64,000 bases of DNA from the NCBI GenBank assembly GCA_934045905.1, contig OW203766.1, positions 14,564,309 through 14,628,308 on the forward strand, in the 5' to 3' direction. Source of the stretch: Leuctra nigra. Its lineage: Eukaryota; Arthropoda; Insecta; Plecoptera; Leuctridae. This document shows positions 43,532-55,625 of the stretch, in pieces. How positions within the stretch are numbered: position 1 is the stretch's first letter; the number at the start of each line of letters is the position of its first letter. The notes under the pieces were generated by a model that worked only from the letters and a program-made list of their open reading frames with translations, searched no databases and was not told where the DNA came from. The position numbers and the translations under genes were made by a program.

Positions 43532-46500
43532 ATGGAAGCTGAGGCCCTGCATCAAACCAGCAGCAAGGAGAGATTGAATCTGCAATTCCAGCATCTTAAC
43601 TACTCGATCCCGCGCAAGAAAGGTAACATTATAATTACATAATTATTGTTGTAACTCTGCTATTTAGTGAGTTGATGGGCGTCCACAGAAGGGGGTGGGG
43701 GGGGGGCAATTGGTGGGGGCGCTTGCCCTCCAAGGAATTCCCCAAACTCTTAAATATTTCAGTACTCGAAAAAATATATATTTGTTTTATTAAAAGAAAC
43801 AATACGTTTGGACTTTACACAAACCTTTAAAGTCCGATGCACAATTGACGCGGACGGACGACGCAGACGTCATACCTAAACATCGTATCCGTCTCCATCG
43901 TCCGTCCGCGTCGTCCGTCTGCGTTAATTGTGCGTCGGCCTTAATATGTCAAAAACACAGCAATATTTCGTCTATTTTTCAATGCTTCATCAGGTATGTA
44001 TGGTATTAATGAAATTGGTATTGTGGTATTCATCAGATAGCCTTATGAAGTTTATTAAAAAATAGACGAATGAAATATTGCTGTGACGACAGTAGTTCCT
44101 ACACGCCTGAGGCCAGCGCGAATGGCAATGAAGAAAGCACGTGACACTGTTCTAGTGTTGTTCCAGGTTCTGCGCCTGCGCACATCCTGCGTGACGTGAG
44201 CGGGCAGTTCAACAGTGGGCGTCTCACTGCAATCATGGGGGCGTCTGGCGCAGGCAAGACGTCGCTACTCAACGTGCTCTCAGGGTTCAAGTACGTCACG
44301 TGAGAGAAAGTACGACGGACGAGGAATAATAAAATTGTCATATTTAGACATTTTATTGTGTCTATACAGATATACGTTTACAGCTCGCCGTTTACGCGCT
44401 CGACGTTCGACGCTGGGCGCTAGCGCTCGGCGTTGGCCCTGGCGTTCAAGGTCAAAAGAAAAACCATGTTCATCTTTCAGCGCTGAGCGCCGAACGTCGA
44501 ACGTCAGGGCCCTTATTCACGAAGCGCGGTGATCTTGGGTTAGCTCGTAGTTCCATAAGGAATAACATTTGCCACCCTCGGTAACACCGGCAAAAAGTTT
44601 CGTGAATGAGATCCTAGATGGTTAGCGGCGAGCTATAAACGTACACTCGGCCAAACAAAACTTGAACGTTGACCAAATTTGAATGACTGCTGGCCATGTC
44701 CCATAACCAATCAAAGCTTGTTATTATCATTGAAATGTGAGGTCACCTACTAGAGTGAGACAATGAGATCGCTTAGACTGACTTCTGATGGTGCGATCTT
44801 ACATTTATGTATTAGCCTATCAGATTCATTGAACGTTCAAGTTTTGTTTGGCCAAGTGTACCTAACAATGTTTACCGGAGCCTATGTTTCATTTAAACTG
44901 TTTGACGGAATTAACCTCACAGTTTGTACCTGTTGACAGCGATTTCAATTTATATATTATTAAAATGTAAAATGTTCCAGGTATTATTAAGGTTACTGCT
45001 ATTCTGTTTGTAATATTGTGTGATTTCCCGTGTTCCAGGACTAAGGGTATGACTGGTTCTGTGAAAGTCAACGGAGTCGAGAGAAATCCGGACGAGTTTC
45101 GCACGAAATGTTGCTACATCGTCCAGGAAACTGCGATGTTGCCAGTGTTGACCTGCAAGGAATCTCTTACCGTAGCTGCCAACCTGAAACTGAAACCCGG
45201 GTGGAAGGAGAACAAAGCTACCAGGTACAGTACTGAGGAAGATGAGAGAGAACACAGGGATTACTCATACATTTTACTTAAAATGGGATTGTATCAATAC
45301 ATTCTTGGAAACTTATCATTCAATAATATCATGGAATTTGACACATGGAAACCATCTGTTGTTCAGTCTTATAAATGAAATTTGTTTTAAAAACTGTGGT
45401 AGTGTACAATAAGTTAAGATCAATTCATTTGATTAAATTGTTTGCTTTCCACCTGCCACAGTTCCGTGGTGACCAATATACTTGATCTACTGGGCTTGAC
45501 TGGCGCAGAAAACACATCTGTCCAGTCTTTGTCTGGAGGAGAGAAGAAGCGCCTCTCCGTTGGTCTGGAGCTCGTCACCAATCCACCAATCATGTTCTTC
45601 GACGAACCAACTAGGTGAGTTGGGTTTTATTAGTTTTCAATGTTGGTGCCCGTTCCAAGGTAGGTGAAGGGGAGATTTATCTACATTGTGCCCGTTCTAT
45701 CAATAGATCAGCACAGCACACGTGGAGAACAGTTGTCAATGGTCCTGTTCTACAACGCTAAAATTCGGAATTCTGATGGAATTCGATTTCATGCAATGTT
45801 ATTCCCGTGACCGTAGTCTGTAAGAATGGAATTGCGATACGTTCTAGAATAGGGCCCCAGTTTGGAGTATATACCCTTAGCGATAGGGTACACTCTGTTA
45901 ATTATTTCATATTTGTCATAATTTGAATGGTTGAAAAGTTATCCTGATATTTAGGAAACATTATCTCCAATGATTACGTATGTGTGTAGCCGACTCATGA
46001 AAGTATCTTCAATGAAATTTCCTATCAATTCCAGTGGTCTGGACAGCGTCGCGGCTGCGCAGATGATCCTACATCTACAGACTCTCAGCGCACTCGGCCA
46101 CGCCATCATCTGCGTCATCCACCAGCCCAGCTCGCACATCTTCAACATGTTCGACGACCTCTACTTGCTGTCTGACGGGCAATGTCTCTACTCCGGTCCC
46201 ACTGCCGACATGGTGCGAGTGTTCCAACAAGCGGGCTTCACATGTCCGGAGTATTACAACAGAGCGGACTTCGGTGAGTTGAGTTGTCTTTTCAAATCCC
46301 CGAACATGACTCGTATAGTAAATCTTTTCATCTTTGGGCACAGTCTCGATTCATGACTGTATTTTTGTTCCAGCTCTCGAGTTAGCTTGTCGAAAAAGAG
46401 GTGATGACGTTAGCAGTTTACTGCGAATATTCCACTCTGACGCCGATATTCCTGAATTACAGACTGAAGGAGGAGATGATATAAACGAGAGTTGTAAGTA

Positions 46501-49500
46501 AAATGGATTCGAGAGGAAGATGGAAGCTCTGAATAAATCTTTAAATATTGTAATATTAAATTCCAGTGCCAAAGAATGTCTGTACAACTGCATCTTTCAA
46601 TGACAACCAAGCTATTCATGAAGATCACTCGATAATGCCTGAAAAGAAGAAGACGACTTTCAGAAGATATCCCATATCTCAATTCCGACAGTTCCGCGTT
46701 CTGCTCACCAGATCGCTTAGATGCATGGTCAGGGATCGAGTAAGTATTCGAATCTAAGAAATTATTCTCGCAAATTGACATAAATAACGTTTTGTATTAT
46801 TACTACAAAACGCTCAGATGTGACGCGTTGATGAGCGAGCACGGATACGCGCAACATCTCCAACCGAACACGATCCACTCAATAAACGATAACTTACTAC
46901 ATAATTCTTTACTGATTTTCATAGCAACATTCTAATCTATAAACTCTGAAACAATTGAATACGTTGTAGTAATGAAGTTGGTAATTTTCGATCAAACTGT
47001 TCTGGGATCGATTTCAAACTCATTGTAGGGCTTAAAAAGGTTTCAATTTTAGATAATGGTCTTGATCACCATGGAACATTTTCATTTTCAACCCATCAGA
47101 AGATATTATTTAAACTTAAACTAATTGGAGGATTTGGCTTAAACTTTGATAGATTTGAGACAATGTTGATAGCAATGATTTTGCAAAATTTCAAATTCGA
47201 TCGGACCAACCAATCGATTTTTTTAAAATGTGAACCAAACAACGGAATTCAAAAAAATTAGGGTCTGCAAATTCCAGAGATGGTCCGTACATATCTGCAA
47301 AATTTCAGCCTGATCGAAGAAACGGTGCGACCTGTATAGTAGTGTTATGGACAAAAAAACATACGAAAAAAACAGAGGTCCGTGCCAAAGGAGCAAAATG
47401 GAGTCGCTCTCTTAATAATGGGGATGGGGTCACAGCGGTATTATATCAACGCTAGAGGGATCTGTTATGTATAACATGACCAATGCACACCAGTGGGGTA
47501 TGCGTAAAGACGGTGCGAAGGAGTTTTGGCCGCTAAGTGTGATGGCGAAGGAACGTTCGTTTCTATTATCCCGGATTACCTAATGCCCACCCAGTCTTAC
47601 GATGCCGATATCACATTTTTCCCCGCGCGGAACAATAACGAGTGACTTCGAGGCTAAAGTACGAGTACACCTCCGATTTCGAATCGCATCACAATGCTAT
47701 GTTTGAGGACAAGCTGGGGTGTCTCTTCATATGTCCATCTGCATTTATTTCAGCTCTTGGGTCATCTCATGCTACTGAGCAACATCGCATCCGGCATCAT
47801 CTTCGGCTTGCTCTTCTTGAATACCGGCAACGAAGCGTCCGAGGTGGAGAGCAACTTGGGAGGAATCTTCTCATCAGTACTTTTCATTTACATGTGGTAC
47901 GCGATGACTACAGCTGTCGCGTGTAAGTCGTAGACCTTAACGTATACACTCAACAACAGATAAAACGGCATTCGAAAGAAACGGATTGGCTGAGAAAGGT
48001 TTGATGGCATCATCCCATGAAGTGTATGATAACTTGTCATCTAACTCATGTAGGTGAGCTCTGATGTTATTGATAATAACAAGGAATGAGTGACAAGGAA
48101 CCTGACAAGCAGCCAATCCGTTTCGTATAAATACTGTGTTATGTTTTGTTGAGTGTATATTCACTGAGATCTGTTTAGTAGGCCTAAACCTGGAATCGTT
48201 TTTTAGCAGAAGTACCATCATCCTCCTTGGATTTCCTATACTTTACCCTGGTCTCCACAAAAACTTTATCTCTTAATTCTAGTTCCTTCCCTAAAATCGA
48301 CAGACGAAACATAACCTTTCATCCCCCCTCACCCTCCCCCCCCCCCTCACCCACCGTAAATTTTGTCATAAGACTACACATTTCCGTCAGAGCTTCCATG
48401 TACTCTATCTAATTTTGTCAACGTTTTATGTTTGATTTCATTGTTACAGTTCCATCGGAGATGTCTGTTATTTTACGAGAACACCGAAACAACTGGTATT
48501 CCTTATTTCCCTACATATCCGCGAAGATTATATCAAACGTACCTCTAATGGTAACAATAACAACATTAAGCAATTATTTACAATTTGTCCCTACAAATCT
48601 GTTTTCTTATAATTCTTTCTTGTTCTCAGCTCATCTGTGTAACATGTTTCTGGCTGATCTTCTACTACTTGTCTGATCAGCCCAATGAGCTCAGTCGGTT
48701 ACTAATGACGATACTTTCCTGTCACCTTATATCCATCTTCGGCCAGGTGATGGGTTTCGTTATTGGCGTGGTATTTGATGCTTATGTAAGTTCTCTGTTA
48801 AATTAACAGATGAGATTATGTTCTATCGAATAGTGAACCACTAAGGATAGGTGTACCTTAAGGTTCCTTTCTAGGACCATTTTTATTTATAACTAATAAA
48901 AATGCTTCTGATTGATCGAAAATCAAAATGTTCAAAATCCTATTCAGTTTATATTTTTTACGATGACAAGACATATTATCTCGTATTTTACTACTTATTA
49001 TAATAGCCACACTTAATGCCATTTTCAAAGTTTTGAAATTGTTTTGCCTACGTAACTTGTATCGTAAAGTGTAGCTATCGTAAATTCGGTTTACATCAGC
49101 TAATTATTTTTAAAACAAAATGTCATAAATGAAACATTTCTTATTAACAAGTAAAAGAGATTTCTTCCTTTATCATTTTTCACAAATTTGGTCAATCCGA
49201 ATCACAATGTTACAATCTTCCTTGTTTCAGCTTGGCGTGTTTGTCATCCTCACAATCTTCTTTCCGATGTTCCTCTTTGCCGGTCATCTTCTTCGACTCC
49301 AAGACATCGCGCCGTACCTCAAGTGGCTGGCGACCATCGGCTTCTTGAAACAAGCCTATGAAGCTGTTGTGGTTGCGATATTCGGGTTCGGCAGGGAGAA
49401 ACTTGACTGTTCGGCGCCGTATTGCCATTACAGGAGCCCGCAGAAGTTGTTGGAGGACTTGGGGATGAGTGAAGATAACTATTGGTGGAATATTGGAGGA

Positions 49501-49575
49501 ATTTGTCTGTGGATATGCACGATGTATGTGTTACTCTATGTGTTTTTAAAAATAAGAATATATCGATCTCAATAA
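43532..49575 (+). CDS. ABCG-C: ABCG half-transporter, 11 coding exons, 618 aa
   Basis: Exons: 43532-43622, 44167-44290, 45039-45224, 45462-45614, 46035-46273, 46374-46493, 46567-46739, 47754-47922, 48450-48550, 48630-48785, 49231-49575 (1857 nt, phases consistent). NBD motifs are as in ABCG-B (GASGAGKT, Gln101, LSGGE, IMFFDE, DEPTSGLDS, His214). The cytosolic linker in exons 6-7 is close to ABCG-B. The codon split between exons 6 and 7 is TTG (Leu), where A and B have GTA (Val). The membrane domain ends with a [17 protein letters not shown] loop and a last helix close to IRIYRSQ. This is the most compact copy, with introns of 73 to about 1000 bp. It is transcribed towards the LINE and LTR cluster. 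Confidence 0.93.
43831..43940. mobile_element. TTAA-flanked MITE, 110 bp (ABCG-C intron 1)
   Basis: Inverted ends around GCACAATTGACGC / GCGTTAATTGTGC with TTAA on both sides (43827-43830, 43941-43944). The arms are CG-rich (GACGGACGACGC). A TTAA target is typical of piggyBac-like elements. Confidence 0.6.
43957..44086. mobile_element. Short inverted-repeat element (ABCG-C intron 1)
   Basis: CACAGCAATATTTCGTCTATTT at the left and AAATAGACGAATGAAATATTGC at the right form imperfect inverted ends about 130 bp apart. Non-coding. Confidence 0.55.
44341..44643. other. ABCG-C intron 2, CG-rich inverted segment
   Basis: About 44390-44510 holds an imperfect inverted repeat (CGACGTTCGACGCTGGGCGC against GAGCGCCGAACGTCGAACGT). 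It is followed by CCTTATTCACGAAGCGCGG and its partial inverse TTCGTGAATGAGA, so two small MITEs are likely. Confidence 0.45.
44644..44858. mobile_element. TA-flanked MITE, family M1 (ABCG-C intron 2)
   Basis: A 215-bp element, ends CACTCGGCCAAACAAAACTTG / CAAGTTTTGTTTGGCCAAGTG, TA at 44642-44643 and 44859-44860. This is the best-preserved M1 copy in the window. Confidence 0.78.
45615..46034. other. ABCG-C intron 4, nothing firm
   Basis: Contains a stretch with TTCTAGAATAGGGCCC and CGGAATTCTGATGGAATTCG that looks like a small dispersed element, but no second copy is seen in this window. Confidence 0.3.
46803..46870 (-). repeat. Dispersed stem-loop unit (copy 6)
   Basis: AAAACGCTCAGATGTGACGC then GTTGATGAGCGAGCACGGATAC and GCGCAACATCT, a nearly full-length reversed copy in ABCG-C intron 7. 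Confidence 0.65.
47050..47435 (+). repeat. Relative of the 27268 repeat (ABCG-C intron 7)
   Basis: Shares the CAAAATTTCAGCCTGATCGA phrase and the ending AACAGAGGTCCGTGCCAAAG, with AATGGAGTCGCTC at about 47398. This is the same end as at 62945-62985. No coding capacity. Confidence 0.55.
47947..48155. mobile_element. TA-flanked MITE, family M2 (ABCG-C intron 8)
   Basis: A 209-bp element, ends CACTCAACAACAGATAAAACGG / TGTTATGTTTTGTTGAGTG, TA on both sides. Relative of 3842-4046. Confidence 0.7.
48786..49230. other. ABCG-C intron 10, nothing recognised
   Basis: About 445 bp of AT-rich intron. The open frame entering exon 11 from 49129 is read-through, since the CTTGTTTCAG acceptor at 49230 matches ABCG-A. 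Confidence 0.45.
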
Positions 49576-49576
49576 A
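49571..49576 (+). terminator. AATAAA overlapping the ABCG-C stop codon
   Basis: The TAA stop is at 49573-49575 within AATAAA, as in genes A and B. Confidence 0.55.
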
Positions 49577-49944
49577 GATATGTCATACTGTTATGACTTA
49601 CTATGTCTTTCCTTCGTATTACCTATTGTTACCTATATTTACATTAAAATTGGTTAGCTATATAATTTTAATATGTGTCAATTTAATCAATTTCGATATT
49701 CCCATACAAATGAAGCCAAAATCTCCACGAATAAAAAAGTATTGATAAAAAAAAGTAATCGCTGGAAAGTGATTGTCAAAGATGGGCTTGAGTATAAACA
49801 TTGACAGAAATAAAAAATGTTTACGTTCAATGCACTAAAAGCAATGCAATAGTATTTTTTATTGTTTTAGCCGAAGTGACGAGACGTTTTGCGCTGATTT
49901 GATACAAGGCGCTGTCATAGAAACTATAGCACGAGCAGTAGCAC
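49577..49944. other. Spacer between ABCG-C and the LINE
   Basis: AT-rich, no repeat or gene recognised. It may contain the true cleavage site and any 3'UTR of ABCG-C. Confidence 0.35.
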
Positions 49945-51503
49945 CTATTATTTATTTATTTTATTTATTCAAAACATCTTGCAATAAAAATTTTACACTT
50001 TATGTGGCAATGAAAACAATCACAATCCAATATCCATAAACCATAAACATCAAATTCACAATAACGTTATTCTAATACTAAGAGAACAAAATTACAAAGG
50101 AAAAAAATTAAATTAAATACAAACTATAAAACATCAACATCCATCCCTTATCAATTCCTTAAACCTCTTCACAGTGCAATCTTCCAATACCAGCTCCAAC
50201 AACACATTCCTATCCAAACCATTCCAATCTCGGACCGTTCTATGAAGAAAGGAATACCTCCCTATATCTGTTTTTGAAAAACATTCCTTTAACATGCCAG
50301 TATGTGTCCTCCGTCCCTCTCTCTCAATATCCACCAACCAATCTCGCAATTCATTCCATCCACCAATACCTTGTCGAATTCTGAACATATTACCAACCTT
50401 GTCAACTTTCTCCTGTCTTCCAAACTTTCCCATTCCAAAGATTCCAACAAAGCTGTAGAGCTCATTCTTTCCTTTACAACAATTCCATGATCGTTTCTGA
50501 ATGTAATAAACAATTTAATTTGTTACCTTTCTTGCAGCAATTCTCTGAATTTTCTCAATCTTGTAAATGTCATTAATTTTATAAGGGTCCCATATGGCAC
50601 CACCATATTCCAAAATTGGCCTAATTAATGTTTTGTATGCTTGAATTTTTACATTTGTGTTTACTCCTTCTAAATTTCGCATTACAAAGTTCATGTTCTT
50701 TAATGCTTTCGATGAAACTCAGTCAACCTGCACCTCCCATTCCAGCCTTTCTATCAAACCAAACTCCCAGATATTTATATCCACTGGCAACGGCTAAAAC
50801 CTCTGTCCCAATATGATATTCTGAATGCCGATTGTTAAGAGTTTTCGAAAATTGAACAACTTGGCATTTTTTGACATTCAACGACATTTTGTGTACATAA
50901 ATCCAAGTTATTATATGATCAAGGTCATCCTGCAAACTTTTAACATCACCCTCTCCATTATTGACTTTATAGATTATGCAATCATCAGCAAACAATCGAA
51001 TACAAGCCGATACATACTCAGCAATGTTATTTATATATACAATAAATAGAAAGGGGCCAAGAACACTACCTTGTGGAACACAAGACACTATCTTGAGCCA
51101 GTCCTGTGAGTTGCGTTTCACATGATAGTCCCTGTCGAAAGCCATGTTGCTCCTTCAGAAACCAACCGTTAACTAGTCCTCGTAAGTAGTTAACAATAAC
51201 CCTTTCAAAAACCATTGGTTGATAGTTTGCTACATTATTCTTCTCTCCACCCTTATAGATTGGAATAACTATTCCTACTTTCTAATCCTGTGGTATTTTA
51301 CCCCCATCTATAATGTCCTGAAATATGACATTGAGATACATGGATAGGGAATATCCTCCAAGCTTAAGCAACTCACTCTTCACTCACTCTTCACTCTCCA
51401 TCTTCACCAGGAGACTTTCTATTTGTTAGTTTCATTATCACATCATATACCACCCCAGGACTGCAAGTCAGTGGTGAGGGACCTCTTTCTTCACTCAAAA
51501 TAC
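49945..51503 (-). pseudogene. Degenerate LINE, 3' part (reverse transcriptase and C-terminus)
   Basis: On the - strand, from the LTR border: a KSPGEDG motif (region before RT, about 51391-51430), then PQGSVLGPFLF and FADDCIIY (the RT catalytic box; frame 51145-50723). A C-terminal block ends with RYSFLHRTVRDWNGL, with its stop at 50134-50136. A short 3'UTR and an ATAAA-type tail (about 49946-49969) follow. The frame is broken in several places, so it is dead. It belongs with 57101-58515: together they are one non-LTR retrotransposon of the jockey/CR1 type in general form, split by LTR element 2. Confidence 0.8.
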
Positions 51504-52747
51504 TGAAACCTGCGGGATTTGGCTCAGAGGGTAGAACACAAAGAATCAGCAATATTATAATTTGTTTATTACAGAGAAAATAAATGTTCATTGATGTGAA
51601 AAGAGCAATCAAAAATTATGAAACAATATTACGTTCGATACGTCGGCAGTAGTGATGATGTCGTCTGGTTTGTTTACTTCCGCGTAAACAAGTGGATGGC
51701 GTTGACTCTTGCGTAGTGTGTCCCGTGAACTCCAGTCCACCAGCAGAATGAAATGACTGGATATGTCACCTCCTTCAGCTGCGATGCGATGATGTTGTTT
51801 AATAACCCCTTGGTTACCAGGACGTCCAGCAGTCCGTGCACAAGGAGTGACCTCCTCGAGCAGTTGGATCAAGTTGGCTCAGGCTGATGACATTCGTGGC
51901 TGCAGACTCGTCGGTTTCTCCCGGAGTTGCAATTCACTAACTTTTATACTTTAACATTTACTGACTTTAATGTTGAAACTGTTCAGTTGATCACTTGTAA
52001 CTTGAAATTGTCTTAATGCGATATTATTTGCCTCAGCATTAGGCTTGAAGTTTTGAATTTACTGGGTTGACGTTTATACAAAAATGTTATTTTAATGTTT
52101 ACCTTCGATCACATCGGCACTGTCTCGCTGAAATTATACTATGTTGCGTGCACAAGGCTTCACGGTTCGCGAGGCAGGTCTCACTGCTCTGAGAAAACTC
52201 CGACTGATGATGTTTGGCTGGTAGCTTGACGTTTTTATACCCTCTCACCTCGGTTTACCGCCAAAGAATATGATTGGTTGGTTTCGTACACGTGGTAGCT
52301 ATTTTTAGGCATTCTGTCATTTCTAAAGCCCGCGAAACGACTTTCTTTCTGCACGTAGGCCCATGCTTTTCTTGGAATCACTGAAAACTAGTCTGGCTGA
52401 CTGGTTTTGTAGCGTTATCACAATGACTGGTTCACTTGTTATTACGTGGTGACATCACAATTTAGGTAAGGTCACATACTTTTTATATGGATTCACTCAC
52501 TTTCTTGATATAATTGCACATTGTTAAACTTATTTGATTGCTCGTTATATTTTTGTCTATATTTTGATTGCTGTTGAATTTTAAGATTGTAAGTTTACAT
52601 AATGATTCTAATTAATTACTTTGTGTTCAGTTAACCTTGACTCTAAGAATGCCATGCTACAAGCTTGTTCATTCTTTAAACCTATTTCAAGCAAACATTA
52701 TTATTTTTAAAGTTAATTTTCTAACCTAGATAGGCCAACTTGTTACA
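51504..52747 (-). repeat. LTR element 2, 3' LTR
   Basis: 1244 bp; TG...CA ends. Preceded inside by AGGGGGCTC on the - strand (52748-52756), the probable plus-strand primer. Confidence 0.88.
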
Positions 52748-53118
52748 GAGCCCCCTGAATTCTTGTTGTTCACCTTTTGAATGAAGTCAAATTTGAAACA
52801 CATTGAAATTTTGAATGAGAAAATGGTGATAAAACAAGGATTCACATAGAGACTGGACTATCTAGCAGGAATAATCTCTTCCTTTTGACAAACAAAAAGT
52901 TTCCTTCAACAGATGCAAGTTTATTTCCCCTTACAGCTGTCTAATCAAAACCTGAATGCATGAACTCACCCCTCCATCTACCAAAACAAAAACAAACCTC
53001 ATCCTACTTCCCGGAAACGATGCTCGACTCAACCCTCTCTCTTATCACAATCCCGTTATTGGCCTAGTGACCTACTTTTGCTGGGTCATCATACCAAACA
53101 TCAACATTGGTGTTGTCA
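52748..53118 (-). other. LTR element 2, non-coding segment between ORF2 and 3' LTR
   Basis: Closely matches 20000-20383 of element 1 until the two diverge near the ORF2 stop. Stops in all frames. Confidence 0.5.
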
Positions 53119-54015
53119 TCAGTAAGTATCAGCTGATCGACGCTCTTTCTTCCGTCCACGATCATATGGAAATGAAATCGTACTGTCTTCTCCACCGTCT
53201 TGAGTTGTCACTCTTGAAATATCTTCAAGTAGCTGTTTCCAAGTAGAATCTTCCTTGTTATCTTGAGCAGTGGTCGATGTGTAGTTTTCATTTTCGTCAG
53301 CTTTCTTCTTCAGTTCTCGTACGTTCATTTGCAGTCCATCTTGCAAGCAAACATTTTCGTCTTCTTCTCTCAAATCATTATTCAACCCTTTCTTCAAAAC
53401 ATCATCGTTTTCATTCATAATCACCTTGTCATTTTTCTCGTCGTGAAACTTTTCACCATTACTTTTAAAGTCGCCTATAGACTTCAAAACATCGCCAATT
53501 TCTTCAACTGTTCGAACTCTGTCGAAATCATCTTGATTCGCAATCGGAATCTGTAATTCTTCCTTCTCGCTCACTTGTGGCAATACTACCTCGCAATTGT
53601 CTTCAAAATTCTTCCTTCGAAATACATTTTCATCTTTCTTCATCTTCGTATATTCACAACTACTTCCTTTAACTTCTTCTTTGTCTGGTCCATCCAAACT
53701 TTCAATTTTATTCTGGACAATTTCTTCTGGCACACAGCCCCCCTCTGTACTCTCTTGTGATTGCAACGTCTTGCAAGCAGCAGCGTCTTCAATCCCCTTC
53801 TTGAAAAGCATAAAATCAAGTTGAAGTTGTTTTTCTATTGCAGAAACCTCTGCTTCTCTGGCTGCTTCTCGTTCATCCATCTCTTTCTTCCACCGTCTTG
53901 AAGATCCGCGTATAAATTCTTTAAGATCCTCACGCTCTTTCTTCTGTATTCTTCTAATCTCTTCTTTTCTCTCTTTGAAACGTGTCTTTTCGGTCGACGC
54001 AAAATCGTGTCCCAT
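53119..54015 (-). CDS. LTR element 2 ORF2: acidic, charged protein of unknown function, 298 aa
   Basis: Starts MGHDFASTEKTRF; Glu/Lys/Asp-rich, with a basic N-terminal stretch (FKERKEEIRRIQKKERE). The C-terminus, ENENYTSTTAQDNKE to SFPYDRGRKK, matches element 1 ORF2, and several internal blocks align too. Its ATG (54013-54015) is two bases after the Gag stop TAG (54018-54020), so translation may be coupled to Gag termination. No enzyme motif is visible. It is probably a structural or regulatory partner; function unknown. Confidence 0.72.
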   Translation of the reverse strand: MGHDFASTEKTRFKERKEEIRRIQKKEREDLKEFIRGSSRRWKKEMDEREAAREAEVSAIEKQLQLDFMLFKKGIEDAAACKTLQSQESTEGGCVPEEIVQNKIESLDGPDKEEVKGSSCEYTKMKKDENVFRRKNFEDNCEVVLPQVSEKEELQIPIANQDDFDRVRTVEEIGDVLKSIGDFKSNGEKFHDEKNDKVIMNENDDVLKKGLNNDLREEDENVCLQDGLQMNVRELKKKADENENYTSTTAQDNKEDSTWKQLLEDISRVTTQDGGEDSTISFPYDRGRKKERRSADTY

Positions 54016-54017
54016 CT

Positions 54018-55625
54018 CTACTTTCCATTCTGTGTCGACCCCTGTTCGTTTCCCGAATTCTCATTTTTCGTTTCCTTCGTACCGGACTCTGGTGGACGAT
54101 TATTATTATTCCCGTTACCATTCCCGTTACCATTCCTATTTCTGTTATGACTGTTTCTCCCGTTGTTGTTGTTATTGTAATTTCTGTCATAACTATTCCT
54201 GTTATTATAGCCGTTCCTATTGTCATTGTAACCGTTCCCGTTACGAATTGGTTCATATTGCTTGGGATCTCTGATTAGTTTTTCAGTGAATTCATCATGC
54301 TCTAAGTCAGTCAGCTCTTTTATCAACTCATCTTTAGTTTTGACTTTGCCACGCACTATCACCCTGATGTTTGGTGGTAAGTGATTAATCAATATGCCAA
54401 CCAAAACTTGTTCCGTCATATTGACCAATTCTGTCACATATTTTGCCTTGTTGATAATCCGATTGACATAGGTCACCATGTTTAGGTTCGAACTAATTTT
54501 GTATTCTCCAGCATAGATTGATCTGATTAGCTGATGCTGTACAGTTTGCGACCAATATTTATCTTTAAAAGCCTCTTCAAATTTGTCAATATTCTCAACG
54601 GGATTATTTACATACCAGTCTGCTGCTTTTCCATGTAAACACTTGACAATGATTCCCAGCTTCTGATTGTTATTCACATTGAATGTTGAAAAACGCTCTT
54701 TGATTAGCTTCAAAAATTGCATTGCGTTTATTGGGCAACTCTCTTCCCCATTAAATCTTATTGCCTCTTGTATCAGCGACTCAGTACAATGTTTTGCAAA
54801 TTGCAACTCGTTATTTGCGTGACAGATGACATTTGATGTTGTTCCAGTCTTCTTTGCATTTTCATCTACTTTCTTACTTACGTCCTCTATTTTCTCCTTC
54901 ATAGCTGAAATGCTTTCATTCTTCTCTTTATCCTTTCTTTCAAATCGCGAGCTTAATGAAAATATCTCCAGGCTGAGTTTCTTGTCACGCTCATCGATCT
55001 CAGTGTTTATCTTTACCAATCCGGTATTTACTTTTTCCTCAACACTGCTCGTCTGTGCTCCGATTGATTCTACGTAAGACTTAATGACCTCCAACTCTGT
55101 GTCGACTTTATCATTTACTTGTTGTACTCTTTCCTCTACATTTGTGACCCTAGTTTCAACCTTTTTCAATCCAGCTTCAAATTTACTCGCGATCTCCCTG
55201 AATTCATTTTTAGTTTCTAATAGCAACTCCCGTATTTCCTTTCCTCTCTCTTCGTCTTTCTTATCCCTTTCTTCTTTTTCCTTCTGTTTTTCTAGTTTCC
55301 TATTCATTTCCTTGATAGTTTCTTTCTCTTGTTGTTCTTGCTTTTCCTTTTCTCTTGCTTCCCTTTCCTTCATTAGGAATTCCATAATTGAACTATTGAA
55401 TTCTTTCTCACCGAATTGTGAATATACACTGTCAGCTCTGGCTTCTTTTTGTCTCTCTTCAAAGATTGGCATTTCAACATGAGGTAGCGAGTCATCGTGT
55501 TCGTCCTCCCCTATCACCTGGCTCCTAGTTACCTCGAGTTCACTAACCACTGACTGGTCCCCCGCCCCCTCTACAGTCTCATCTAAATCTACAGTTGACG
55601 CTAAACTTGCATCTCGATCTGCCAT
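54018..55625 (-). CDS. LTR element 2 Gag-like protein, 535 aa
   Basis: Starts MADRDASLASTVDLDE. Residues about 80-280 are a long charged coiled coil. From about 290 to 440 follows a capsid-like block with RFNGEESCPINAMQFLKLI, LHGKAADWYV and an NMTEQVLVGILINHLPPN segment. This order is typical of the retrotransposon Gag domain of Ty3/gypsy-type elements. The tail (about 450-520) is Asn/Arg/Gly-rich and lacks a CCHC zinc knuckle. It should form the particle shell and bind RNA through the Asn/Arg tail. The frame is intact. The N-terminal 36 residues recur in element 1. Confidence 0.8.
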   Translation of the reverse strand: MADRDASLASTVDLDETVEGAGDQSVVSELEVTRSQVIGEDEHDDSLPHVEMPIFEERQKEARADSVYSQFGEKEFNSSIMEFLMKEREAREKEKQEQQEKETIKEMNRKLEKQKEKEERDKKDEERGKEIRELLLETKNEFREIASKFEAGLKKVETRVTNVEERVQQVNDKVDTELEVIKSYVESIGAQTSSVEEKVNTGLVKINTEIDERDKKLSLEIFSLSSRFERKDKEKNESISAMKEKIEDVSKKVDENAKKTGTTSNVICHANNELQFAKHCTESLIQEAIRFNGEESCPINAMQFLKLIKERFSTFNVNNNQKLGIIVKCLHGKAADWYVNNPVENIDKFEEAFKDKYWSQTVQHQLIRSIYAGEYKISSNLNMVTYVNRIINKAKYVTELVNMTEQVLVGILINHLPPNIRVIVRGKVKTKDELIKELTDLEHDEFTEKLIRDPKQYEPIRNGNGYNDNRNGYNNRNSYDRNYNNNNNGRNSHNRNRNGNGNGNGNNNNRPPESGTKETKNENSGNEQGSTQNGK

